In this document: positions 26,578 through 35,572 of the stretch, piece by piece
Position numbering within the stretch: position 1 is the first letter of the stretch
Layout: each line of letters starts with the position of its first letter
Source of the DNA: Gaiellasilicea sp963789355
GTDB lineage: Bacteria > Actinomycetota > Thermoleophilia > Gaiellales > Gaiellaceae
Direction: 5' to 3'
DNA length: 64,000 nucleotides
Assembly (NCBI GenBank): GCA_963789355.1
Contig: CAWBKK010000008.1
Coordinates: 1-64,000 of the forward strand
The notes under the pieces: generated by a model
Database searches by the model: none
What the model saw: the letters and a program-made list of their open reading frames with translations, nothing else
Told to the model about the DNA's origin: nothing
Made by a program: the position numbers and the translations under genes

Positions 26578-27081
26578 GCTTTCCTTCCCGCGCAAACCCC
26601 GTTGATCGAGACAAGCAGTGCCTGCGTGGGATTCGCGCGATTCGACGTCACGCTCGTCACTGCCGAGAGTTCGCTCGACCGCTTACGCGGCTATCGGCCC
26701 GAGGCGGCCAACTTAGGCACGTTCGCTGTCCCCATGTGCGGCTTGCTCGCCGCGAGGACGGCCCAGCCGCCTAACAGCGCTGGACGAGTGGAACGTGTAC
26801 GAGCAGACCGTACCTGAGCCGTGCGATCTTCGGGGGAAGTTCGATCGGCGCTCGATCAGTTCGGCCGCGGGCCAGAATGGCTCGATCGTAGAGTCGGATG
26901 CTGGAGACGGATCGTGTCCCGCGCCGCGTGTCGTTGTCTCTTCAGCAGACAGTCGATGCGCGAACAAGATGCGAACATCAGCGGGTCCACGCACGGGTAC
27001 AGGTCTCCTCGCCAGATCCCTATGGTTTGCGGCGCTTCCGTGCCCGCGAGGACCCGCTCGTGCCCGCGCGTTCCTCCTCCG

Positions 27082-27123
27082 ATGGTAAGGAGGGGGTCGA
27101 CGGTTCGAGTCTGTCAGAGGGCT
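27082..27123 (+). repeat. tRNA-Thr 3'-end scar, copy 3 (candidate att site)
   Basis: The plus strand has TGGTAA, GGAGG, GGGTC, GACGG-TTCGAGT-CTGTC and AGAGGGCT. The 5' flank (26950-26985) repeats the GCGAAC-AAGATGCGAACATCAGCG-type sequence seen, inverted, beside copies 1 and 2. An integrase C-terminal fragment lies 50 bases to the right. Orientation is opposite to copies 1 and 2. Confidence 0.7.
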
Positions 27124-27172
27124 TCGCGAAATCCTTGCAGTTCAGCTCCTTTTGTTGTCGGCAGGGGCGACC

Positions 27173-27340
27173 CCTGATCGGTTCGATGCCCGCCGCCAAC
27201 TGTGCCGGGCGCCAGTGGCGGCGGCCGAAGACACGGAAGTCGATCCTGGCGCCGCGCGCACTCGGGAACAGGATCGGGTTGACGGAGGCCGGCAGCCGGT
27301 CGAGCGCCTCGACCGCCTTCGCTTGCAGCGGGACTCTCGA
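27173..27340 (-). pseudogene. Tyrosine integrase fragment
   Basis: The minus strand reads RVPLQAKAVEALDRLP, NPILFPSARGARIDFRVFGRRHWRPAQLAAGIEPIR. This is the segment that precedes box II (the LRHTYAT motif) in actinobacterial phage-type integrases. It stops abruptly at GIEPIR and runs into unrelated sequence next to the tRNA scar. The missing box II motif happens to exist as an isolated relic at 17048-17111 on the same strand. Confidence 0.65.
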
Positions 27341-27373
27341 CGCTGAGACGCGGAATGGCTGCATCCTTGGCCG

Positions 27374-27626
27374 CTACCCGGACAGAAGAAGCCAGCGCGG
27401 CGGCGACAGCCCCCTCGGCGTTCGGGTTCGCCCACGTCCAAATCCGTCCAGAAGGGATGCTCCAGACCAAGAACTCGAGCTCCGGCGACGGCTGTACGTA
27501 CAAGGCGATGGAGCCGTCTTTCGCGCTGATGCTGCCTCGTCGCTGCTTCCCGCGCAACATCGTCGTGTCATCAGCCGGCGCGTCAAGGAACCACCGATTA
27601 CCTCCGTCGCCGCCGACCTTCTCCAA
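27374..27626 (-). pseudogene. Fragment resembling a DUF1214-type domain
   Basis: The frame contains RWFLDAPADDTTMLRGKQRRGSISAKDGSIALYVQPSPELE, reminiscent of the end of DUF1214 proteins (NPDGSLTIYVQ-like motif). The rest of such a protein is missing on both sides. Weak call. Confidence 0.3.
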
Positions 27627-27730
27627 GGACGCGAGCGGCGATGGAGCGCACGTCCTTCGACTTCGACCGTCGGAGCAGTCTGGACGCCTTGCGTAGGAGC
27701 GTCTTCTTGGGTTTGGCCATGGGTCTGAAA

Positions 27731-27893
27731 TTACCCCCTCAGGGCCTCGCCGATGTACGCCGCAGTGAACTGGCCCCAGTAGCTGCGCAGGTCGGCGTAC
27801 TTAAGCTCGGCGTCGGCGTCCATGTTCTCGGCCTTGGCGTAGGCCATGAAGAGGACGTCGAAGGAGACCTCGACCTCGCGCAGGAGCTCGAAG
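27731..27893 (-). pseudogene. C-terminal fragment of an unknown gene, cut at the relaxase junction
   Basis: The minus frame reads LLREVEVSFDVLFMAYAKAENMDAD, LKYADLRSYWGQFTAAYIGEALRG and stops at 27731. It looks like a genuine protein C-terminus but loses its coding character at about 27893. At exactly that point the truncated relaxase begins on the other strand, so a rearrangement breakpoint lies here. Confidence 0.45.
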
Positions 27894-27894
27894 G

Positions 27895-30639
27895 GTGGTC
27901 GAGCAAGGGCAGCTCGGAGCGCTGATCCGGACCGAGCACCCGCACACCGGGGCACAGCTACGCACGAAACGCAGCCCGGGCCGGCGGCGGATCACGATCG
28001 AGCGGATCGATCCCGCCACCGGCGAACGGCGACTCGAGGAGAAGACGCTGCGGGCGGTCGCCGGGTACGACCTCGTCTTCTCGGTTCCCAAGAGCGTCAG
28101 CCTGCTGCACGCACTCGGCGACGAGCAGACCCGCCGCGCCGTCAACGCGGCGCACACCGCCGCCTGGCAGGCCGCGCTCACCTACCTGGAAGACGAGGCC
28201 TGCATCGTCCGCCGCGGCGCCGGCGGCGTCGCGCGCGAGCACGCCACGGGGTTCGTCGCGGCCGCGTACCAGCACCGCACCTCACGTGCCCAAGACCCGC
28301 AACTGCACACGCACGTGATCGTCGGCAACCTCGCCCAAGCCCCAAGCGATGGCAAGTGGCGCGCGCTCGACGGCGAGGCGATCCTGAAGACCTACCGGCT
28401 CGCGGCCGGCTACCTCTACCAGGCCCAGCTCCGCGCCGAGCTCTCCCGCTCGCTCGGAGTCGAGTGGGAGACGCCGACGAAGGGCCTGGCCGACCTCCAG
28501 GGCGTGCCCCGAAGCGTCGTCGCGGAGTTCTCGACCCGGCGGGCGCAAGTCGTCGAGCACCTGGCCCAGCGCGAAACCGGCGGGTTCTACGCGGCCCAGC
28601 TTGCGGCCGTCGATACGCGCGATCGGAAGGAGCACGCCGACCTCGTCCAGCTGCGGCAGGACTGGACTGCGCGCGCCGCGGAGCACGGACTCGGTCGGGG
28701 AGAGCTCGACGCTCTCCTGCACCGCGCGAAAGGTCGCGAGCTCTCGACCCACGACCTGCTCGAGCTCTCCCGGAAGATGCTCGGTCCCGGCGGATTGACC
28801 GAGAAGACGACGGCGTTCTCCGATCCCGATCTCGTCATGGCCTGGTCGGCGGCACATGCCCAGGGAGCCTCCGCGGAACGGGTCAGAACACTCGCCGCGC
28901 GTCTCGCCGATGCCGAGGGCGTCGAGTCCGTCGGCGAGGAGGCGCAACCGGGCCGCCCGGCTCGCTACTCCACCACCGAGCTGATCGCCGCCGAGCGGAG
29001 CGCGCTCGCACTCGTCGAGCGCGGCCTCGCCGTCGGTGCTCCGACAGTCCCCGCTGTTGCCCTTCGCGAGAATCCGTCACTCTCATCCGAACAGCGGAAG
29101 ATGCTCGAAGCCGTCGCCGCCAGCCCCGACCGAGTCGTCTGCGTCGTCGGGCTTGCGGGGGCCGGGAAGACAACCGCGACCCGCACGCTCGCCGATACCT
29201 TTCGCGCGGCCGGGGTGCCCGTAGTCGGCGGCGCGCCCTCCGGCGTCGCCGCCGAGAAGCTCCAGGACGAAACCAGCATCCCATCGACAACACTCCACCG
29301 GCTGCTCCAGGCTGAACTGCCCAACCGCTGTTTACTGGTCGTCGATGAGGCCGGCATGGCCGAGACCCGGATCCTCGGCCCCCTGCTCGCACGGATCGAG
29401 CAGGCAGAGGGGAAGGCGATGCTGATCGGCGATCCGCACCAGCTCCCCGCCGTCGGCGCGGGCGGGCTCTTCGCCGGCATCGTCGAGCGGCACGGCGCAA
29501 TCGAGCTTGCCGAGAACCATCGTCAGCACGACCCCGAGGAGCGGAGAGCGCTCGAGGCCGTCCGCAACGGGCTCGGCCGCGACTACCTCGCTTTCGCCGA
29601 AGGCTCGGGTCGGCTCGTCGCCTCCGAGACGCCGCTCGCCACACGTACTCGCCTGCTCGCCGACTGGTGGAGCGCCGCACGCGACGACCTCCCCGGCAAC
29701 ATCATGATCTCCCTCCGCCGCCGCGACGTCGCCGAGCTGAACGCGCTCGCGCGTGCGCTGATGGAAACGCACGGCCGGCTCGGAGCCGAACGCCTCCAGC
29801 TCAGCGCCGGCGAGTTCGCGCCGGGCGACCGGGTCGTCTGTCTCCGCAACTCCGACCAGCTCGGCGTCCGCAACGGCACCCGCGGAACCGTCGAAGTCGT
29901 CGACCCCGATCGCCGCGCGCTGACCGTGCTGACCGACCGCGGCAAGCGCGCCGATCTCGGCCGCGCATACCTCGAGGCCGGCCACGTCCGCCACGGTTAC
30001 GCGCTCACCGGCCACTCAGCGCAGGGAGTCACTGTCGAGCGCGCCTTCGTACTGGGCACCGGCGGTCAACGATTGCAGGAGTGGGGTTACGTCGCTCTCT
30101 CCCGTGCCCGCGAGGAGACTCGGCTCTACGTCACCGGTGAACCTCGCGAACGCGAGAGCCACTTCCACGACCTCGACGACCGCGACCACGTAACCGTGCT
30201 CGCGCAGGCGCTCGAAGAGTCAGCGATCGAACGTCTCGCCGTCGACCGGCGCCCACTCCCATCAGGTCCTCGACACGAGACCCGTGCCGAGATAGATCGG
30301 CCGAGCGTACGCGACCGTTCACACCACCGGCTCGTCGAACAGCAGCGGCTCATGCTCGGCAAAACTAAGTCGCAAGCCCGATCACGATTGACCGAAGCCG
30401 AGCAAGAGCTCGCGAACCTCGGGCCGCTCGGCCGCCGACGTCGAGCCGCTCAACTCCGGACAGAGATCGCCTTCCATGCACGAGCTGCCCGCATGGCCGA
30501 CGACACGCTTGCTGAGCTCGATCGCGACCTCTCAAGAACACCTCACGCACGTCTGAGCTGCGAGATCGTCGCAGCGGATCCGCCTGCCAGGGATTGCGTC
30601 CGCGAACGGGTCGTAGGGCCGCTCGACCTCGAGCTGTAG
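27895..30639 (+). CDS. MobF-family relaxase/helicase, 5'-truncated
   Basis: 914 residues from GTG 27895. Residues 1-300 are a MobF (TrwC/TraI-type) relaxase domain with YDLVFSVPKSVSLLHALG near 58-75 and metal-binding HTH at 138-140 (DPQLHTHVIVGN). Residues about 400-770 form a RecD2-like helicase: Walker A GLAGAGKTTATR near 419, VVDEAG, and GHSAQGVT. The N-terminus aligns only from the region after the usual first 45-50 residues, and the catalytic Tyr block that opens these proteins is missing. The upstream codons are antisense to another broken gene and have a stop at 27847. Without the tyrosine it should not nick oriT. Confidence 0.85.
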   Translation: MVEQGQLGALIRTEHPHTGAQLRTKRSPGRRRITIERIDPATGERRLEEKTLRAVAGYDLVFSVPKSVSLLHALGDEQTRRAVNAAHTAAWQAALTYLEDEACIVRRGAGGVAREHATGFVAAAYQHRTSRAQDPQLHTHVIVGNLAQAPSDGKWRALDGEAILKTYRLAAGYLYQAQLRAELSRSLGVEWETPTKGLADLQGVPRSVVAEFSTRRAQVVEHLAQRETGGFYAAQLAAVDTRDRKEHADLVQLRQDWTARAAEHGLGRGELDALLHRAKGRELSTHDLLELSRKMLGPGGLTEKTTAFSDPDLVMAWSAAHAQGASAERVRTLAARLADAEGVESVGEEAQPGRPARYSTTELIAAERSALALVERGLAVGAPTVPAVALRENPSLSSEQRKMLEAVAASPDRVVCVVGLAGAGKTTATRTLADTFRAAGVPVVGGAPSGVAAEKLQDETSIPSTTLHRLLQAELPNRCLLVVDEAGMAETRILGPLLARIEQAEGKAMLIGDPHQLPAVGAGGLFAGIVERHGAIELAENHRQHDPEERRALEAVRNGLGRDYLAFAEGSGRLVASETPLATRTRLLADWWSAARDDLPGNIMISLRRRDVAELNALARALMETHGRLGAERLQLSAGEFAPGDRVVCLRNSDQLGVRNGTRGTVEVVDPDRRALTVLTDRGKRADLGRAYLEAGHVRHGYALTGHSAQGVTVERAFVLGTGGQRLQEWGYVALSRAREETRLYVTGEPRERESHFHDLDDRDHVTVLAQALEESAIERLAVDRRPLPSGPRHETRAEIDRPSVRDRSHHRLVEQQRLMLGKTKSQARSRLTEAEQELANLGPLGRRRRAAQLRTEIAFHARAARMADDTLAELDRDLSRTPHARLSCEIVAADPPARDCVRERVVGPLDLEL

Positions 30640-31836
30640 GTTCTGCCCTATCTCCTTGGCGGCTTGAACGATTGACGCGCGACGACGCTGCCGTTCGCGC
30701 CTAATCCTCCAGCTCCGACAACCCAGCGGTTCGCCGCGGGTCTCAATCTGTTCGAGCAACCCGATGCGGCCGCTCTTGACTTCGCGCTCGACTGTTGGCG
30801 CCGCACGCAGGACGTGCAGGCGGGCCGCCCCCGGACCCGAGCGGGGTGGGGACGAAGGGAATGGAGGTGATACCGTGTCGGTGCGGCCTCAGATCTTCCC
30901 GCGCTGTCCGACCTCACTGCCTGTCCGCTCCACGTCGTCGTGCCTGCCGCCGCCCGTTACCTCCTGGCCAGGGGAGCGACTCCTCGGTTGAACGCTTGTT
31001 TTCAGAGCACGGAACTCGAAGAGGACGGGGGATCACGAGAGCAGCAATTGCAGTTGCTGTCTTAAGCGCTTTGCTCGCTGCCGTCGTGGGTGGCTTGGCG
31101 CCGCTGGCGCGCGCACTCGGTCTTCTGATGCGCGATGTCTACGCATGCGTCGAACGACGTGGGTTCGATCTCGACAAGGACGACAGCGGTGGTCGCACCG
31201 TGGCGGAGCCCGCTACGTCAGGCCGCGTTCACGTCCTGTAAGCGGTCGAAGTTCGCTTCCGCCACTGTTTCTGAGTTCGTTCCTCGGCCCTAGTTCTTCA
31301 TCAGCCGTGCGGCTTCCCGGCGAAGCCGCATTGCGCTGTCGATTGCGCTTTGGCTAATCGACGGCGCGCCGTTATCTCTGCAACCGGACGGCAGAGCGTC
31401 GAAACAGTCGGTTCGGTAGAGGTACCGCGAGCGCTTTCCGGCCTGGGCACAGGGCTGGTCTGTTCGGTGCAGATTCGAATGGCGTTTCCGCAACTCATGT
31501 CGCCAATGCACATGGCGGGTCTGTTACCTCTTGCCCCTTCTTTCGACTAAACGGGTGACGACGCTCTCCGGCTGGCCGTCCCGAGCGACGCCGTCGCCGC
31601 GGTTACCGGACTGGAGGGAGGCCGCCATCGACGCTTCGATTCGATGCAAATTGCACAAATGTGAGAGAGGTCGTTGCAATTGCCCGGCTACGGGTGACGA
31701 GATGCACGTCTGACTCATGAGTCTTGGAGATCGCTCTGCTCGGATTCGCCCGGGCCTGGTAGCGCGAAAGACGGGCAACCTTGTTCCTTCGCAGGAATCG
31801 GAAGTTAACGCCAACGTAAAGGAGGTTTGAATCAGG
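30640..31836. other. Long stretch with one doubtful ORF
   Basis: The only frame of note runs from ATG 30861 to 31241 on the plus strand (126 residues) and includes a hydrophobic segment ITRAAIAVAVLSALLAAVVGG followed by FDLDKDDSGG. Its upstream GAAGGGA is too close to the ATG, and codon use is not convincing. Nothing else is supported. Near 31815 AAAGGAGG marks the ribosome site of the next gene. Confidence 0.35.
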
Positions 31837-32199
31837 ATGTCTAAACGGATGATCATGATTACCGCGGTCGGCGTGGCATCCCTTGGGCTCGCTTCTGCAT
31901 CCTACGCTGCAACGTGCATTGCGGCCAGCACCTACCTCGGGGCAACTCAATACCTGCAGACAGGCTACTCCTACACCGACGAGTCGCAGTGGCAAGGTGA
32001 CGCCGGGAAGGGGTACACGGCTGAGCGGATCGACGGAGGCGGAGGGATGGCGTACTTCCAGGACATCTCGCCCGGTGGTTTTCACTTCTTCGACAATGGT
32101 AGTTTCTCGCCCTGGCGCAAGACGTCTTTCTACAACTGGTACGACAACAACAACCTTGCCGGTGTTAGCCAAGCGAACGAGAACGGCCCGTGTTGGTAA
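31837..32199 (+). CDS. Cassette B: small secreted aromatic-rich protein
   Basis: 120 residues, ATG 31837, AAAGGAGG 12 bases upstream. A signal peptide (KRMIMITAVGVASLGLASASYA) precedes a mature part of about 96 residues with one Cys near each end (TCIAAS and GPCW), which could close into a ring. It is rich in Tyr, Trp, Phe, Gly and Asn (FHFFDNGSFSPW, FYNWYDNNN). Unrecognised family; same size and position as the small genes in cassettes A, C and D. Confidence 0.65.
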   Translation: MSKRMIMITAVGVASLGLASASYAATCIAASTYLGATQYLQTGYSYTDESQWQGDAGKGYTAERIDGGGGMAYFQDISPGGFHFFDNGSFSPWRKTSFYNWYDNNNLAGVSQANENGPCW

Positions 32200-32219
32200 C
32201 GAGCTTAGGAAGGAGTCAC

Positions 32220-32795
32220 ATGATGCTCAATCGCAAGCTAATCGGTCTGTTGGTCGGAACGTCCGTCGCGGTCGGCGCTGGCCTGGGTGCGGGAGCAGCT
32301 AGCTCGACGGATGCTGCGACAGCTGCTGAACAGCGACGCGCTTCTCTTCAACAGGGCATGCCGTCGCCTTCCACTTTTGTTCTGGCGGTCGAACAAGCAG
32401 TCGATGGTAGAACGTGGGCGCTTGGACGAAGCGTTAATGCGCGGGGCGAGAAGTGTCTTGAGCTTAGGGCTCCGGCAGGGTGGCGCTCAGGAACATGCCT
32501 CACCGCCTCACAAGAGTCTTCGGCCGGACCTATCTCGGCTTACACCGGAGGCGTACCGGGGATTTCTTTCCTTCACGGCGTTGTTTCACCCGCCATTACG
32601 AAGCTAGAACTCGTGCGTGCTGACTGCTCGAGGCAGCCCGTTGCACTCTCGACAGACGGGCTGTTTTTGCTGGTGACTCCTGCATCGGCGGCATCCCCGT
32701 GGCAACTGCGAGGTCTGGGCAGCACCGGCGAGCTGGTTTCGACGCACGTGCTTGGGGGCCGCGGCGCCGGAAATCCGGCTCCCGGCTCCTGTTAG
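32220..32795 (+). CDS. Cassette B: anchored extracytoplasmic protein
   Basis: 191 residues from ATG 32220 after AGGAAGGAG. An N-terminal hydrophobic anchor (KLIGLLVGTSVAVGAGLGAG) is followed by a soluble part with Cys residues (KCLELRAP, GTCLTAS, ADCSRQ, terminal GSC). The late pattern FLHGVVSPAITKLELVRADCSRQPVALSTDGLFLLV matches the corresponding part of cassettes A, C and D. Located 20 bases after the small gene. Confidence 0.6.
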   Translation: MMLNRKLIGLLVGTSVAVGAGLGAGAASSTDAATAAEQRRASLQQGMPSPSTFVLAVEQAVDGRTWALGRSVNARGEKCLELRAPAGWRSGTCLTASQESSAGPISAYTGGVPGISFLHGVVSPAITKLELVRADCSRQPVALSTDGLFLLVTPASAASPWQLRGLGSTGELVSTHVLGGRGAGNPAPGSC

Positions 32796-32802
32796 AGCCC
32801 GT

Positions 32803-32866
32803 GGGGGTCAGGTTTTGCTTTCGCGCATTCGGCATGTCCGAGTGTTGACACGCAAGACCTGACCCC
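32803..32866. repeat. REP-like inverted repeat
   Basis: GGGGTCAGGTTTTGC at 32803-32817 is inverted at 32852-32866 (GCAAGACCTGACCCC), with one mismatch and a 34-base loop. GGGGTCAGG-ended hairpins are typical of REP/BIME sequences mobilised by TnpA-REP (Y1) transposases. A lone GGGGTCAGG also occurs near 4376. It may also terminate cassette B. Confidence 0.55.
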
Positions 32867-32889
32867 ACCCCACTGCGGCCACGCAACTA

Positions 32890-33191
32890 GTGGACTCGGC
32901 GAGGCGCTGTGCGACGGTCTCCACGGTCGGGAGTCCGTCTCCGCGCCGACGTGCATCAGCATTCGAACCACGGCGGCAAGCGCCGTCCGGAGCGCCTCCG
33001 GCTCGAGCGAGCCGACGTGCGCGGCCTCGAAGAGAGCCAAGCTGTCGGCGGAAAGGTCGTCGTAGCCGCGAGCCTGTACGGCGGGCAGGCCGCGGGCCGA
33101 GGCAGGCGAGCGCGAGCGCATGGTCGCGCACTGCGCCGCCGTAATGCTCCATCTGCCAGAAGCGCTGCATCCATCGCCGCCGGGAAGCCAT
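32890..33191 (-). pseudogene. C-terminal remnant of a nucleotidyltransferase-like protein
   Basis: One frame gives RWMQRFWQMEHYGGAVRDHALALA, another continues RGYDDLSADSLALFEAAHVGSLEPEALRTALAAVVRMLM. Together they resemble the helical C-terminal part of aminoglycoside/lincosamide-type nucleotidyltransferases. The N-terminal catalytic half is absent and a frameshift splits the remnant. Not functional. Confidence 0.45.
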
Positions 33192-33221
33192 TGGTCCAGC
33201 GGACGGTTGCCTCGCAGACGA

Positions 33222-34337
33222 TTAGCTCTGGCGCAACTCGCGCGCAGCGGCGATAACGAGGGCCTCATCCGAGCCGCGGATGGCCACATATACCGCGCCC
33301 AGGCGGAACTGTCCGAGCGATTCAGAACCTTCGCGGCGCACATCGATATGCGGACTGCGCGGGACAGGATTTCCGCCAGCTGTGAGTCTGCCGACGAAGC
33401 CATAGGCGGGTGCCGGAGAACGTGCCTGGCGCACAGCGACGAAGCGCTTGCCATCGCTGTAGAGGGCGGCCACACCGTTCCCGACGAGCGCTCCTTGCGG
33501 GTCGGCCGTTGCTAGCCGCTCGAGGAGCAACTGTTGCCGCGGCAGACCCGCGAGCTTGTCTGGGGCCAGCGGCCGGAAGCCGGTCTGTCGCGCGGCCACA
33601 GCGACGGTAGTCGTCTCCTTGCCAACGATCGAACCTGATGCTGGTGCCGTTGCTGGCGGAGCGGAGACGGCAGGAACAACCTTTGTGACCGCGAATCGGG
33701 CGAATCGAATGGGGTGCCCGCCGAGAGGCGTGAATGACTCCGGCAGATCATCTGTGCCGAGCTCGATCACGCCGGCATCGCCGTCGACGCGAATGGAGAA
33801 GCTGCGACGGGCCTCGGAAACGTCCGCGACTCGTCCGGCTGCGAGGGCTTCTTGATAGGCCAGCAAGAATCGTGCCGCCAGGGTGGTCGGCGCGTCGCCG
33901 ACCGAGACAATTTCGCCGTTCCGACGGCCGGCGACGCGCACACGACCGCTGGCGCTGTCGAACCACGCCAGCGTCTCAGCGCGCGATGGCGCCGTCGTGC
34001 CGCGCGCAACGTCAACGATCACGTCGTTTGGCAGCTGCGTCGAGACGACCGCGTGCAAGACCGAACCTTGCTCGAGCGCTTGCTGCGCGTCTTCGACGAC
34101 GCCCGCGCTCGAGTCCTCAGTCAGCGCAACTGCGACTCCAGCTGCAACAGCGACGGCGGCCGCAACCGCCGCGGCTGCAGGTAGCCGCCGGCGACGCCGC
34201 CAGTCCGCCGCCCGCTGCGTCGCCGCTACCGCGTCCGCCAGCGCAAGTAGCTCGGGCTCGCCCTCGTGTAATGCCAACAGCTCATCATCGAGGCGCACGG
34301 GTGCCGGCGGCTGGGAGCGACGAAGGCGAGGACTCAT
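33222..34337 (-). CDS. Anti-sigma-type membrane protein
   Basis: 371 residues from ATG 34337, overlapping the sigma stop (ATGA). A cytoplasmic N-terminus of about 55 residues (DELLALHEGEPELLALADAVAAT) is followed by one Ala/Val-rich transmembrane helix (PAAAAVAAAVAVAAGVAVAL). A beta-rich extracellular domain of about 280 residues then follows with repeats such as RFAVTKVVPAV and GVAALYSDGKRFVAV. The arrangement is that of a transmembrane anti-sigma factor for the coupled ECF sigma factor. No zinc-binding HxxxCxxC motif is visible in the N-terminus. Confidence 0.7.
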   Translation of the reverse strand: MSPRLRRSQPPAPVRLDDELLALHEGEPELLALADAVAATQRAADWRRRRRLPAAAAVAAAVAVAAGVAVALTEDSSAGVVEDAQQALEQGSVLHAVVSTQLPNDVIVDVARGTTAPSRAETLAWFDSASGRVRVAGRRNGEIVSVGDAPTTLAARFLLAYQEALAAGRVADVSEARRSFSIRVDGDAGVIELGTDDLPESFTPLGGHPIRFARFAVTKVVPAVSAPPATAPASGSIVGKETTTVAVAARQTGFRPLAPDKLAGLPRQQLLLERLATADPQGALVGNGVAALYSDGKRFVAVRQARSPAPAYGFVGRLTAGGNPVPRSPHIDVRREGSESLGQFRLGAVYVAIRGSDEALVIAAARELRQS

Positions 34338-34822
34338 CGAATGCCTTCCGCTTCGAGGTAGACGCGTAGCGCGGCAAGGGCACGGGAGTAGCGCATTTTC
34401 GCGGCCGCTTCGCTCGTGCCGATCGTACGCGCGATTTCGGCGAACGGCCGACCTTCGAGGAGCTTCATGACGACGACCTCGCGCGCCGCCAGGTCGAGCC
34501 GGTCGATTGAGCGCTTGATCGCGCGAGCTGCTTCGGGCCCGTAGTCGAGTTCGATCGCCGACCGAGGCGGGTCGGCAGGCAGGTCCGCTGCGAGGCGCCG
34601 GCGCCGGAGCTCGTCCACAAAGCGGCGTTCGGCGACGGCGTAGAGCCAACCGAGGATCGATTCCGGACGCGCCTTGGCCAGCGAGGCGGCTGCATCGGCG
34701 AAAACGCGCTGGGCCAGTTCCTCTGCCTGATGATGATCGCCAGTACGCCGAAGGAGGAAGCGGTAGACGCGCCCGCCGTGCTCGCGGAAGGCCTCGGCCA
34801 CCGGGTCGTCGTCTTGAGACAC
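34334..34822 (-). CDS. ECF sigma factor
   Basis: 162 residues. Region 2: VYRFLLRRTGDHHQAEELAQRVFADAAASLAKAR, with SILGWLYAVAERRFVDELRRRR; region 4: LDLAAREVVVMKLLEGRPFAEIARTIGTSEAAAKMRYSRALAALRVYL, the expected helix-turn-helix. Directly coupled to a membrane anti-sigma-like gene and 440 bases from cassette C, reading in the same direction as it. Confidence 0.85.
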   Translation of the reverse strand: MSQDDDPVAEAFREHGGRVYRFLLRRTGDHHQAEELAQRVFADAAASLAKARPESILGWLYAVAERRFVDELRRRRLAADLPADPPRSAIELDYGPEAARAIKRSIDRLDLAAREVVVMKLLEGRPFAEIARTIGTSEAAAKMRYSRALAALRVYLEAEGIR

Positions 34823-34919
34823 GACATGGGACGGTATAGCTCATCCTCCTGTCAACCACCCCTTGGGCAGCGAAGGCTGCGGCAGCCGCCTTCGCTGCTT
34901 CGAGCTCGAGTCATTCACG

Positions 34920-35561
34920 CTACCCCAGGTCTCTAGGCGGCGCGAGAGCCGGAGATATGTCCTCGTTCTTGATCACTATGCCGTCCGTGCCGTGGGCCTT
35001 GTAGGCAATCGGGAAACGCGAACTCGAGTCGGTTGCGTAGGCGAAGAACTTAAACCCGCGCTGGCCGGCTGTGACGAGCGCTGCACGGAGGCTGCTGCCG
35101 TCGGCGAGCTCGATCGTCACTTTGCCCACCCGCGGCTCGGCGATCCCGACCAGGGAGACCTGTTTGACTTGGCCCGCATCGCCCGCGGCGCTCGGGAACA
35201 CCATCACCCCGCCGTAGTTGGAGATGCGATCGACGCTGGTGAAGCCCATCATGCCATCGGCGTTAAAGGGCGAGACGACGTCGTCCCCCTGTGCATCCCG
35301 GCCGACGAAGACGCCGGCGTCCTGCAGTCCGCCGCTTGGAGAGACGGTGACCAGCAAGTCCGTGGCGATCTCTTCCCTCATGGCAACTTTGGCGGCGATC
35401 GCCTCGAGCTTCATCGGCAGCCGTGCGTCGTCGAATGGGACGACCGTCGTCGTCGCCGTCGCGAGCCCGGACGGCGTGAGCGCCAAGAAGGCCGCCAAAG
35501 CGAAGAGGAGGCCGACTGCGGCTGCCACGGCGACATGCGTCCGCTTTATCTTCCGATGCAT
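34920..35561 (-). CDS. Cassette C: anchored extracytoplasmic protein
   Basis: 213 residues from ATG 35561. N-terminal anchor HVAVAAAVGLLFALAAFLAL, then an extracellular domain containing LVTVSPSGGLQDAGVFVGRDAQGDDVVSPF, VSLVGIAEPRVGKVTIELADGSSLRAALV and GFKFFAYATDSSSRFP. It is clearly homologous along its length to the cassette D partner. Starts 12 bases after the small secreted gene. Confidence 0.7.
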   Translation of the reverse strand: MHRKIKRTHVAVAAAVGLLFALAAFLALTPSGLATATTTVVPFDDARLPMKLEAIAAKVAMREEIATDLLVTVSPSGGLQDAGVFVGRDAQGDDVVSPFNADGMMGFTSVDRISNYGGVMVFPSAAGDAGQVKQVSLVGIAEPRVGKVTIELADGSSLRAALVTAGQRGFKFFAYATDSSSRFPIAYKAHGTDGIVIKNEDISPALAPPRDLG

Positions 35562-35572
35562 GTCGTCTCCTT

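Noticed and set aside
31837..32199. Lactococcin 972-type bacteriocin
   Set aside because: Size and aromatic content are similar, but the family's typical sequence pattern is missing and the two Cys are not part of it.
32803..32866. A CRISPR repeat
   Set aside because: Only one inverted pair is present, with no regular direct repeats or spacers; no cas genes in the window.
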